From the NCBI GenBank assembly GCA_003477305.1, contig DMTN01000016.1, forward strand, positions 1 to 17,237: a stretch of 17,237 nucleotides of DNA, given 5' to 3'. Of the stretch, positions 6,012 through 13,436 are shown in pieces. This DNA comes from Acholeplasmatales bacterium (lineage in GTDB: Bacteria > Bacillota_I > Bacilli_A > Izemoplasmatales > Hujiaoplasmataceae). The translations under genes and the position numbers were made by a program. Within the stretch, counting starts at the first letter, position 1. Each line of letters opens with the position of its first letter. The notes under the pieces were generated by a model. It worked only from the letters and a program-made list of their open reading frames with translations, did no database searches and was not told the origin of the DNA.

Positions 6012-8435
6012 TCAGATGTCGTATTTCACGTTGATTTCCGATGGCGTTCTGTGCAAAAGCGTGAAGATCGGAATCATGCCGAAGACGATGTTGATGAGGA
6101 AGATGCCGACGATGCCGGCGAGAAAAAGCGTGATCGGGAAATAGAAGAGCGAATTGATCATCCCGAAGGCTTTTTCGATTTCGTTCACCACATAGGTCAT
6201 GATGATATACCCCGGAAGCGAACCGACGGCCGTGAAGGCGATGATTTCCGACAGGAAGATCTTGTAGATGTCGCCTTTCGTTGCGCCGATCGAACGGTAG
6301 ATGCCGATTTCCTTGATGCGTCCGAGCATCGACGAACGGGTCATGAAGAAGATGTAGACGACGATGCCGCCGAGCGTGACGAGGATCGTGGTGATCCGTC
6401 CGGCGACGGCCGCGCGCGTTTCGGCGACGTACTGCTCGCGAGCGGTGCCAAGGGCGTCCGCCGCTTCGTAGTCGAGCGCCACAATCTCGCTCACGGCCAA
6501 CGCGACGTCATCCGCATAAAGTTTCAGACTCGCCCCGGCACCGACATCGAGCAGATTCACGATCACGAGCCGCATCGCGACATCGTCGCTGAAGATGTAG
6601 TCGCTCTCGTCGTAATTCTCAAAGAGTCCGACGACCGTGACTTCGGCCCCGGAGAGGATCAGTTCGTCGTTCAGATCGAGACCGGACCCGACGGCGGCGA
6701 GTATCTGGTTCGTACCGGTGATGTTGGCGCCTTCGGCGATGTCGTAATGACCCGCCGCCGAACCATGAGACGTCGCTCGGTAATTCGCGAGTTCGGATGA
6801 GAAGTAGAGAATGTTGGCGTCGGTCACGACCACCACCGGCGCATCCGAAGAAACGATGCCGGAAATCACAAGCGACGTTCCGTTGTTCGAATAATAGTTC
6901 ATCGATACGAGCGTGCCGATGAGTTCTTCGTAGGTGTCGATGCCGAGGTCGAGAATCGCTTTCTGCGTCAAGAGCAGATCCGCCAGCCAGACGTCGATTG
7001 CAGCCTCCCGGTTCGTCGCGGGAAGCGAACCGGCGACGAGTTCATGGGTTCCGAGCCGTGAAACCGGCACCGGATAGCCGTTGGTGACCGCGACGCGGGC
7101 GCGGTTCGCGCTGCCCTGATAATAGTCTTCCGTGCGGAAGCCGAGCATCAGCGCTGCGCGGTATGGGGAAACGCCGATCGCGGACGTGTCGTTCAGGATG
7201 GTCGAAACGTCGGCGTAGCTCATGTTTTGCTTGATCGTCACATCGACGAGATTCTTTCCGACATCCATGAAGTCGGCGGGATCGACCTTCGTCAGGTTCC
7301 CGAAGGTCGCCAGATTGTAGACGGTGAGCGCGGAGATGACGAAGTACGCGATCAAAAACAGACGGCGGAAGAATTTCCGCTGACCGAGGATCTTCCGGAA
7401 TCCGGACAGCAGGCTGTCGCGGAAGCGGATGAACGAACCGCGGCCGGTTTCGCGGACGATTCGCCCATACTGGTTCAGGTCGAAAGACGACTTTTCAATG
7501 TCTTCCGTCTCCGGCTTCTTGTAATGCTCCTCGAGCAACTTGATTTCCGAATCGTCGGTCAGGTATTTGACTTTCGTCGACGCGTCGGCGCGCACATAGA
7601 TGGTGTTGTTGAAATGGATGATCTTGACGTTGATTGCCGAGGGCGGATTGGCGCCGTGATAGAACGTCAGCGCGACGGGCGCAACGGCGGTTTCCTTTTC
7701 CATGTCGAGCAGATAGACGTTGCGATCGTCGATATGCTCGAGGGTGCGGTTGCCTTCGTTGATGTAGTCTTTGACGATCCGTCCGTCGGCTAGTTCGATG
7801 ACCCGATCGGCGTAGAAATCGACGAGTTCGCGTTCGTGCGAGACGAGGATCACGAGGCAGGTCTGACTGATTTTCTTGATGATGCCCATGACTTCGAAGG
7901 TGTTATTCGCATCGAGATTGCCGGTCGGTTCATCGGCGAGGACGACCTTCGGATTCTTTGCGATCGCTCGGGCGATGGCGACTCGCTGCTGCTGTCCGCC
8001 GGAGAGGGCGAGGACGTTGCGCTTGCGGTAGTTGTACATCCCGACGCTACGAAGGACATAGTTGATGCGGTCCTCGACCGCCTTCTTGTCGAAGAGCCCG
8101 GCGATGTTGAGGGCGGTCTCGACGTTTTCATAGACGGTCTTGTCGGTGATCAGATTGTAGTTTTGGAAAATGTAGCCGACGTTTTGGTTGCGGATCGCGT
8201 CGATCCGTTTCGGATCGTAGCGGGTGATGATCTCGTCGTCGAAGGCGATTTCGCCGGATTCGAAGCCGTCGAGGCCGCCGATGATGTTGAGGAGGGTCGT
8301 CTTGCCGCAACCCGAAGGACCGGTCAAAGCGACGAGGCCGATTTCGGGGAAAACGAGGGTCGTATCGTTCACGACGTGGATTTCATTGGTTTTTCCCTTG
8401 TTGAAGTACTTGTTGATGTTTTTCAGCGTGATCAT
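6012..8435 (-). CDS. ABC transporter ATPase-permease fusion, FtsX/MacB-like, with cytosolic insert
   Basis: 807 aa, second gene of a two-gene transporter unit. The N-terminal ATPase is complete: Walker A GPSGCGKTT (39-47), Q-loop Gln91, signature LSGGQ (144-148), Walker B VVLADEP with Glu169, switch His200. An unusual cytosolic segment of about 120 residues (220-340), partly beta-rich, precedes TM1 (about 358-376). A large extracellular domain (about 380-675) carries the MacB-like GSLPATNREAAIDVWLA motif. Three C-terminal helices follow (about 680-699, 727-749, 766-792) with the coupling motif KEIGIYRSIGATKGDI (708-723). MacB/FtsX-type ABC proteins usually move the extracellular domain rather than pump through a pore; substrates include antimicrobial peptides, lipoproteins and cell-wall hydrolase signals. 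The substrate here is unknown. It starts 13 nt after the first ABC gene, behind GAGGGGG, and very likely pairs with it. Confidence 0.88.
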   Translation of the reverse strand: MITLKNINKYFNKGKTNEIHVVNDTTLVFPEIGLVALTGPSGCGKTTLLNIIGGLDGFESGEIAFDDEIITRYDPKRIDAIRNQNVGYIFQNYNLITDKTVYENVETALNIAGLFDKKAVEDRINYVLRSVGMYNYRKRNVLALSGGQQQRVAIARAIAKNPKVVLADEPTGNLDANNTFEVMGIIKKISQTCLVILVSHERELVDFYADRVIELADGRIVKDYINEGNRTLEHIDDRNVYLLDMEKETAVAPVALTFYHGANPPSAINVKIIHFNNTIYVRADASTKVKYLTDDSEIKLLEEHYKKPETEDIEKSSFDLNQYGRIVRETGRGSFIRFRDSLLSGFRKILGQRKFFRRLFLIAYFVISALTVYNLATFGNLTKVDPADFMDVGKNLVDVTIKQNMSYADVSTILNDTSAIGVSPYRAALMLGFRTEDYYQGSANRARVAVTNGYPVPVSRLGTHELVAGSLPATNREAAIDVWLADLLLTQKAILDLGIDTYEELIGTLVSMNYYSNNGTSLVISGIVSSDAPVVVVTDANILYFSSELANYRATSHGSAAGHYDIAEGANITGTNQILAAVGSGLDLNDELILSGAEVTVVGLFENYDESDYIFSDDVAMRLVIVNLLDVGAGASLKLYADDVALAVSEIVALDYEAADALGTAREQYVAETRAAVAGRITTILVTLGGIVVYIFFMTRSSMLGRIKEIGIYRSIGATKGDIYKIFLSEIIAFTAVGSLPGYIIMTYVVNEIEKAFGMINSLFYFPITLFLAGIVGIFLINIVFGMIPIFTLLHRTPSEINVKYDI

Positions 8436-8448
8436 CGTCGTCGCCCCC

Positions 8449-10692
8449 TCATTCGGCTTTCAAGGTCCGTTGGACGGATTCCTTGAAAACGCGGCGGCAG
8501 TATTTTCCGGAGATCAGGAGCGCCATCAGGACGAGCAGGGCGAACAGGATCAGGTAGGTGCCGACATTGTAGAACTTGATGATCGACGTCAGGAAATTAT
8601 CCTCCAAATTCAAGACGATCAGCGTCGTGGCGACGATCGTGTAGGCGATCACCGCGGTAAAGATGTTCTCAAGATAGATGAATAACTTGATCATCTTCTG
8701 GCTCGCGCCGATGGTCCGGTAGATGGCGTAGTCGTGCATCTTCGTATTGATGATCGCCCGGAAGATGACATAGGTGATGAGGGTCGCGCCGGCGAGCGTG
8801 ATGAACAAGGTGATGCCGGCGGAGATGATGTTGAAGATCACGAAGAAACGCGCGAACTCTTCGGCGCTCTGCGAATCATACGGATAGAACGCGGCGTACT
8901 TCGAGTCGAAGAGACCGCCGCCGATCGTCCCGATACGGCGGACGAGCGCGTCGACGCCGACATCGGAAGCCGACCACACGCTGATTTGATAGACATCGTT
9001 GCCGAGGATCGCGGCCGCCGTCGCGGAACTGATTCGCAGCGACCAGTCGTCGGTGATGGTATACACTTCGTAATGGAAATCCGGAATCACGACGTCGCGA
9101 TAGTAATCGGTGACCGTGAGCGTGCCATCTGCCGAGCAACTCTCTTCAACCGGGTCGCAGACGCCGGTGTTCCACGGCACCAGGATCGTGTTCAGGGGGA
9201 CATCTTCGTCCAGGACGAGCGGGAACTGCGAAAACGGGTTTAGAAATTCGAACGGGTCCCCGAGATTGTCGATTCCTTCGAAGGCGGTCGCGGCGAATCC
9301 GCCCGCCAAATAAACATACTTCGTGAGCGCGTCGAACGCTTCCTCGCCAAGCAGGACATAGTCATAGTATCCCGTCGACGGTAGATCAATCGAGGCCGTG
9401 GAGGTGATTCCGACGATCGTGACATAGACATCCGACGTGGTTCCCCAACCGCGTCCCGTCGTGTCCATCATGATCTGGCCGAGATAACTTTCGACATAGG
9501 CGTCAAGCGCAAGGGAATTGGTGGCGATGACGACTTCATCGGCCGCCGCCGGCATCCGTCCGGCGTACAGATCGGCTTCATCAAGCACCCCTGCCGGAAG
9601 CGCGTAGGTGTAGATGGAATCGTAGTAGCCCCATTCGTTCACCGTGCTCATGGTGTAGCTGAAGGTATAGTCGAGGATGAAGTCGTTCTCGACGATCAAC
9701 TTCACATTCGCGATGTCGAGGATTTCGGCGAAGTCCTCCGCGGTGAACGTCGTCTTGTCGGTCTTGCGAACGACGACGCGGTCGATCGAGGTGTTGTTGA
9801 AATAGTAGTTTCCCCAATCCTCGAAGTCGCGCATCGAAGCGTTGAAGGCGCCATAGGCGAGGGCGACGAAGAAAGAGAAAACGGTGAAGATGAGGACCAT
9901 CAAGATCGATTTTCGCGGTACGGCGAGCAGATTGCGGAACGCGATTCCGACATGTTCCCAAATCGAGAGCCGGTTTTCCGTGTCGACGATCTTTGGCAAA
10001 TCCTTTTTTTCTTTCGGCGCGACTTCGACGTCTTCGACGATTTCGCCGTCGAAGATGCGGATCTTGCGCGTCGCATAATCCTTCACCTGCTCATAGTCGT
10101 GGGTGACGATGATGACGAGTTTGTCCTTGGCGATTTCCTGAAGCAACTCGATGATCTGCTTGGCCGAGGCCGAATCGAGGTTGCCGGTCGGTTCGTCGGC
10201 GGCGATGATCGGGGCGTTTTTTGCGAGGGCGCGGGCGATGACGACGCGCTGCTTTTGTCCGCCGGACAGTTTCGTCGACTTGTGGTGAATATGTTTTTCC
10301 AGCCCGACGCGGCGGATGATGTCCATCGCCCGCGACCGAATCTCTTTTTTCGGATAACCGGCGAGGATCAGAGGGGCTTCGACGTTCTGGAGCACCGTGT
10401 ACGAGTCGATCAGGTTGTAATTCTGAAAGACGAAGGCGACATACTTCTTGCGGAAGTTCTCCATGTCGGCGACGGTGTAGTAGGATGTTTCTTCGCCGTT
10501 CACATACATCTCGCCTTCTTCATAGGTATCGATCCCGCAGATGACGTTCAAAAGCGTCGTCTTGCCGGAGCCGGATTCGCCGACGATGGCGACGAATTCG
10601 TTCATCCGGAGTTCAAGATTCACTTTCCGAAGTCCGAGTGCGATGACGTTGTTGGAGCTATAGTATTTGGATACGTTGACCAGTTTCAGCAT
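8449..10692 (-). CDS. ABC transporter ATPase-permease fusion, FtsX/MacB-like
   Basis: 747 aa, first gene of the transporter pair. The ATPase is complete: Walker A GESGSGKTT (38-46), Q-loop Gln90, signature LSGGQ (142-146), Walker B IIAADEP with Glu167, switch His198. TM1 lies at about 262-282. The extracellular domain (about 283-612) includes a MacB-like AGRMPAAADEVVIA motif and one close cysteine pair (Cys512, Cys519). Three helices follow (about 616-645, 674-696, 709-729), with the coupling motif YAIYRTIGASQKMI between the first two. Both genes encode ATPase and permease in one chain, so a heterodimer of the two products gives a full transporter. The ATG at 10692 follows GAGGTGG. The pair sits between nusG and rplK, genes that are neighbours in most bacteria. 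Substrate unknown. Confidence 0.88.
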   Translation of the reverse strand: MLKLVNVSKYYSSNNVIALGLRKVNLELRMNEFVAIVGESGSGKTTLLNVICGIDTYEEGEMYVNGEETSYYTVADMENFRKKYVAFVFQNYNLIDSYTVLQNVEAPLILAGYPKKEIRSRAMDIIRRVGLEKHIHHKSTKLSGGQKQRVVIARALAKNAPIIAADEPTGNLDSASAKQIIELLQEIAKDKLVIIVTHDYEQVKDYATRKIRIFDGEIVEDVEVAPKEKKDLPKIVDTENRLSIWEHVGIAFRNLLAVPRKSILMVLIFTVFSFFVALAYGAFNASMRDFEDWGNYYFNNTSIDRVVVRKTDKTTFTAEDFAEILDIANVKLIVENDFILDYTFSYTMSTVNEWGYYDSIYTYALPAGVLDEADLYAGRMPAAADEVVIATNSLALDAYVESYLGQIMMDTTGRGWGTTSDVYVTIVGITSTASIDLPSTGYYDYVLLGEEAFDALTKYVYLAGGFAATAFEGIDNLGDPFEFLNPFSQFPLVLDEDVPLNTILVPWNTGVCDPVEESCSADGTLTVTDYYRDVVIPDFHYEVYTITDDWSLRISSATAAAILGNDVYQISVWSASDVGVDALVRRIGTIGGGLFDSKYAAFYPYDSQSAEEFARFFVIFNIISAGITLFITLAGATLITYVIFRAIINTKMHDYAIYRTIGASQKMIKLFIYLENIFTAVIAYTIVATTLIVLNLEDNFLTSIIKFYNVGTYLILFALLVLMALLISGKYCRRVFKESVQRTLKAE

Positions 10693-10722
10693 AGTCCACC
10701 TCGAAAATACGTGTCAAAGGGT

Positions 10723-10752
10723 ATTATATCACGGCATGAGTGATGTTTTCGA
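10723..10752 (-). promoter_or_regulatory. Extended -10 promoter of the ABC gene pair
   Basis: Minus strand: TGATATAAT (10723-10731) is an extended -10 element with perfect TATAAT, preceded by a weak -35 (TCGAAA, 10747-10752, 18-nt spacer). Initiation near 10716 would give a leader of roughly 25 nt before the ATG. It lies just beyond the nusG terminator, so the ABC pair looks independently transcribed. Confidence 0.65.
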
Positions 10753-10756
10753 CCGC

Positions 10757-10790
10757 GAAAAAAGAAAAAGTCGGATTTCTCCGGCTTTTT
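10757..10790 (-). terminator. Intrinsic terminator of the rpmG-secE-nusG operon
   Basis: Minus strand: AAAAAGCCGGA pairs with TCCGACTTTTT (10 pairs, one C-A mismatch) around a GAAA tetraloop, followed by CTTTTTT. It starts about 9 nt after the nusG stop. It separates the nusG operon from the ABC genes. Confidence 0.85.
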
Positions 10791-10798
10791 TACAAATT

Positions 10799-11338
10799 TT
10801 ACAAGACTTCGATGTCGGCGAAATCGAGTTCGATCGGCGTTTTTCGTCCGAACATCTCGAGCAGGACCTTGACGGTGCCTTTTTCGTCGTTGATGCTTTC
10901 GATCGTGCCGATCTGGCCCGTGAAGGCGCCGGTCGCGACCTTGACGCTCTGACCGACTTTCGCGTTCAGCTTCTGCGCTTGAAGGAGGCCGCATTTCTTC
11001 AGGATCGGGTTGATTTCTTCGGGGAGCAGCGGGATCGGTTTCGTGCCGCCGCCGGAGGAACCGAGGAAGCCGGTGACGCCGGGCGTGTTGCGGACGACGA
11101 ACCACGAATCGTCGGTGACCATCATCTCGATGAAGACGTAGCCGGGGAACATCTTGACCATTTTTTCCTTGATCGAGCCGTCGGCTTTCTTTTCCGCCTT
11201 CAACTCTTCGGGAATCATGACCTCGAAGATCTTGTTCTCCATCTGCATCGTCTCGATGCGGCGTTTCAGATTTTCCTTGACGGAGTTTTCAAACCCGGAA
11301 TAGGTCTGAACGATATACCACAAACGTTTGTTTTCCAT
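10799..11338 (-). CDS. nusG: Transcription elongation/pausing factor NusG
   Basis: Binds RNA polymerase and the non-template strand and links transcription to other machinery. 179 aa, normal length. The NGN domain begins with RLWYIVQTYSGFENSV and includes FPGYVFIEM and VVRNTPGVTGF; the Asn-Thr pair (84-85) matches residues tied to sequence-specific pausing by Bacillus NusG. The C-terminal KOW domain has VGQSVKVATGAFTGQIGTIESI. The ATG at 11338 has no recognisable Shine-Dalgarno sequence; it lies 15 nt after the secE stop, so translation may be coupled to secE. The family start pattern leaves little doubt about the position. Confidence 0.96.
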   Translation of the reverse strand: MENKRLWYIVQTYSGFENSVKENLKRRIETMQMENKIFEVMIPEELKAEKKADGSIKEKMVKMFPGYVFIEMMVTDDSWFVVRNTPGVTGFLGSSGGGTKPIPLLPEEINPILKKCGLLQAQKLNAKVGQSVKVATGAFTGQIGTIESINDEKGTVKVLLEMFGRKTPIELDFADIEVL

Positions 11339-11353
11339 TATGCGGCCGATCGC

Positions 11354-11863
11354 TTACAGTGTGTAAATCCACTTGAACAGCGGGTCGAGGGCAAAGCCGT
11401 AGAGGGTGAACACGAACATGAGGAACAACAGGAAAGCGAAGACGCGTCCGGAATCGGCGGCGAGTTCCTTGCCGGTCGGCCAGGAGGACTTCTTCATTTC
11501 GGTGATCGACGGACGCAGGATCGGAATCGCGAGGAAGACGATGACGAGCGTGCCGACGAGGATCAGAAACGTGCCGGTGAGGATCCGCTTGAGGTCGGTT
11601 TCGAAGAAGAAATCGATGAAGGCATAGCCGGAACTGCCGAGCGGGATGGTGAGGTCGGTGCTGCCGAATTTGCCGAGGATGATGTAAATGCCGTACAGGA
11701 TCAGAACCGGGCTCAGGATCGCGAGCAGCCAGTTTTCAAAGGCATATTCCTTTTTCAGGATTTCCATGATGCGCGAATGCTTTTCATCCGGCGTCTGGAC
11801 GGGTTTTGACGTTTGGACGGGTTTGACTTTCTTGACTTTCGGTTCTTTGATTTGGTCGGCCAT
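11354..11863 (-). CDS. secE: Preprotein translocase subunit SecE, three-helix form
   Basis: The clamp subunit of the SecYEG channel. The C-terminal part is classic SecE: an amphipathic segment TEMKKSSWPTGKEL with Trp-Pro at 128-129, then the core helix (about 141-157) and a DPLFKWIYTL tail. The protein is 169 aa, far longer than the roughly 60-aa one-helix SecE of Bacillus. Two extra helices precede the core (about 45-64 and 93-116), joined by an outside loop of about 30 residues, as in the E. coli three-helix layout. The N-terminus is charged and holds a small repeat (KPVQTSKPVQT). The ATG at 11863 follows GTAGGAGGA. It lies 10 nt after rpmG and 15 nt before nusG, the standard order. Confidence 0.93.
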   Translation of the reverse strand: MADQIKEPKVKKVKPVQTSKPVQTPDEKHSRIMEILKKEYAFENWLLAILSPVLILYGIYIILGKFGSTDLTIPLGSSGYAFIDFFFETDLKRILTGTFLILVGTLVIVFLAIPILRPSITEMKKSSWPTGKELAADSGRVFAFLLFLMFVFTLYGFALDPLFKWIYTL

Positions 11864-11873
11864 GGCGGTCCTC

Positions 11874-12020
11874 CTACTTGCTCTCCTTGTGGAGCGTGTG
11901 TTTTTTGCATTTGTCGCAATACTTCATGATCTCGAAGCGGGTTTTTAAATCCGCCGGCCGTTTGATTTCATAGTTACGGGACAGGCATTCCTGACAGATC
12001 AACACTACTTTGTCTTTCAT
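11874..12020 (-). CDS. rpmG: 50S ribosomal protein L33, zinc-binding form
   Basis: A 48-aa protein beginning MKDKVVLICQECLSRNYEI and ending KYCDKCKKHTLHKESK. Four cysteines in two CxxC pairs (Cys9, Cys12, Cys35, Cys38) form the zinc ribbon of the C+ type of L33. It heads the rpmG-secE-nusG unit, as in Bacillus. The ribosome-binding site is weak (AAGAGAG about 8 nt upstream). Confidence 0.95.
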   Translation of the reverse strand: MKDKVVLICQECLSRNYEIKRPADLKTRFEIMKYCDKCKKHTLHKESK

Positions 12021-12044
12021 CTTATCAACTCTCTTGCTTTATTA

Positions 12045-12073
12045 AATGTATCAAAATAAGACTATTTTGTCAA
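12045..12073 (-). promoter_or_regulatory. Promoter of the rpmG-secE-nusG operon
   Basis: Minus strand: perfect TTGACA (12068-12073), 17-nt spacer, TACATT (12045-12050). It starts a few bases after the stop codon of the sigma gene. No terminator is visible between the sigma gene and rpmG, so read-through is also possible. Confidence 0.7.
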
Positions 12074-12078
12074 GAAAA

Positions 12079-12621
12079 TCATGGTTCCAAACGCATTTTA
12101 ATTTTTTTGCGGACGCGTTCGACGGCGTTGTAGACTTTTTTCGGAGGAACGGCGAGAGCGGTTGCGATTTCCGCGATCGGCCGGCACCGCAGCATGCGTT
12201 CGTTGAAAATCGTCCGCTCGAAGGCGGAGAGCGCGCCGATACCCGCTTCGATCTCGGCGGCGGTGTAATAGGTCGCTTCCGTTTCACGGACTTCGTCGGC
12301 GAGCAGAAGCGGCAGACGTTCGACGTTGAAGCGGTTCTGGCGCTGCCGGGCGCGGATCACGGTGATCAGGTGGTGTTCGAGATTCGATTCGAAATAGCGT
12401 GTGAACGACTTGTTCATGCGGTCGTCGAAGTGCACGATCGACCGGTGCATGACCATCAGGCTTTCCTGGAAGCGGTCGTCGTATTCGGCGGTCAGGTTGA
12501 ACTTGGAGATTTTTTTCGCAATCAGCCAACGATACTTGTCGAACATCAGGTTCCAGGCTTCTTCACTGCCCTGCCGGATCAGATCGATGATTTCGTAATC
12601 GTTGTACTGGCGAAAATCCAA
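12079..12621 (-). CDS. sigH: Sigma-70 family factor, SigH-like
   Basis: An alternative sigma factor at the position of sigH in the Bacillus order. 180 aa, shorter than Bacillus SigH (about 218). Region 2 is recognisable at about 5-93 (YNDYEIIDLIRQGSEEAWN, ESLMVMHRSIVHFDD, ARQRQ) and region 4 at about 127-178 (LSAFERTIFNERM, IAEIATALAVPPKKVYNAVERVRKKI), with no region 1.1 or 3. SigH serves sporulation or competence in other Bacillota; its role here is unknown. The start is TTG 12621, three bases after the rlmB stop, with AGAGGGGAT inside the last rlmB codons, so the two genes are translationally coupled. The symbol rests on position plus family. Confidence 0.8.
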   Translation of the reverse strand: MDFRQYNDYEIIDLIRQGSEEAWNLMFDKYRWLIAKKISKFNLTAEYDDRFQESLMVMHRSIVHFDDRMNKSFTRYFESNLEHHLITVIRARQRQNRFNVERLPLLLADEVRETEATYYTAAEIEAGIGALSAFERTIFNERMLRCRPIAEIATALAVPPKKVYNAVERVRKKIKMRLEP

Positions 12622-12624
12622 GCG

Positions 12625-13338
12625 CTATCCCCTCTTTCGGAGAATTTCGAAGATGATGACGCCGGCTGCGACGGAAGCGTTCAGGCTGTTCGCCTTGCCT
12701 GCCATCGGAATCCGGACGCAGTAGTCGACGCTGTCCTTGATCAGCCGGCCCATGCCCTTGCCTTCGCTGCCGATGACGACGCAAAGCGGCGTCGATACAT
12801 CGATGTCGGTGTGCTTCTTGACGGCGTCCATCGCCGTGCCGACGATCCAGAAGCCGTGTTTTTTGAGTTTCTCGATCGTTTGGGCGAGGTTCGTGACTTC
12901 GATCACGTCGAGGTATTCAAGCGCGCCGGACGCCACTTTCGCGACCGCTCCGGTGATCCCGACGCTGCGGTCTTTCGGAATGATGATCCCGGTGACGCCG
13001 CCGGCTTCGGCACTGCGGATGATCGCGCCGAGATTGTGCGGATCCTCGATTCCGTCGAGCATCAGATACAGCGGATGGACGATCGCCGCGTGTTTGGAAA
13101 ACGCTTCGTCGAGCGTCAGGGTCTTGTAGCCGTCGATTTCGAACACGACGCCCTGATGGTTGCCGGGGTAGTTGCGGTCGAACGCCTTTTTGTCGAGGAC
13201 GCAAAACGGAATGCCGGCGGCCTTCAATCCGGCCGCCAGGTCGGCGTTGGTCCCCGATTGGATAAACGCGCCGCGGACGGGTCTTCCGGCGGCGAGGATT
13301 TCTTTGCACGGGTTTTTCCCGTAGATCATTACCGACAT
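12625..13338 (-). CDS. rlmB: 23S rRNA 2'-O-ribose methyltransferase, TrmH/SpoU family
   Basis: A SPOUT-family methyltransferase; RlmB modifies G2251 of 23S rRNA (E. coli numbering). 237 aa: an N-terminal RNA-binding domain (MSVMIYGKNPCKEIL start), then the knotted SAM domain with DPHNLGAIIRSAEAGG (about 99-114), IGSEGKGM (189-196) and IPMAGKANSLNASVAAG (210-226). A longer frame begins at ATG 13356, but that codon overlaps the likely -10 box and has no ribosome-binding site. ATG 13338 follows GGTGATC, a perfect match to part of the anti-Shine-Dalgarno complement, and gives the usual family start. Next comes the sigma gene after three bases; yacP/rae1 is missing between them. Confidence 0.92.
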   Translation of the reverse strand: MSVMIYGKNPCKEILAAGRPVRGAFIQSGTNADLAAGLKAAGIPFCVLDKKAFDRNYPGNHQGVVFEIDGYKTLTLDEAFSKHAAIVHPLYLMLDGIEDPHNLGAIIRSAEAGGVTGIIIPKDRSVGITGAVAKVASGALEYLDVIEVTNLAQTIEKLKKHGFWIVGTAMDAVKKHTDIDVSTPLCVVIGSEGKGMGRLIKDSVDYCVRIPMAGKANSLNASVAAGVIIFEILRKRG

Positions 13339-13359
13339 GTCGATCACCACTTTCATTGT

Positions 13360-13388
13360 ATCATAACGCGGGTCCCGCGTCGTTTGAA
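13360..13388 (-). promoter_or_regulatory. rlmB-sigH promoter with palindrome in its spacer
   Basis: Minus strand: TTCAAA (13383-13388), 17-nt spacer, TATGAT (13360-13365). The spacer contains the perfect inverted repeat ACGCGGG-A-CCCGCGT (13366-13380), a likely repressor operator because it lies before the transcription start. Boxes and palindrome are seen directly; regulation is inferred. Confidence 0.6.
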
Positions 13389-13409
13389 AAAGAAGCGCTT
13401 CCGTTCGTG

Positions 13410-13436
13410 AAAAAACTCCCCCCGGTCAGAGGAGTT
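13410..13436 (-). terminator. Intrinsic terminator of cysS-mrnC
   Basis: Minus strand: AACTCCTC pairs with GGGGAGTT (one G-T pair) around a short loop and is followed by a run of T. The 5' arm overlaps the last codons and the stop of mrnC. It isolates the cysS-mrnC transcript from the rlmB promoter. Confidence 0.75.

Noticed and set aside
6012..10692. A bacitracin/lantibiotic resistance module (Bce type)
   Set aside because: Bce systems have a separate ATPase and a ten-helix permease, usually with a two-component system. These are two ATPase-permease fusions with about four helices each and no regulator nearby.
13339..13356. Earlier ATG for rlmB at 13356
   Set aside because: No ribosome-binding site, and the codon lies where the -10 box and transcription start are predicted; ATG 13338 has a perfect GGTGATC upstream.
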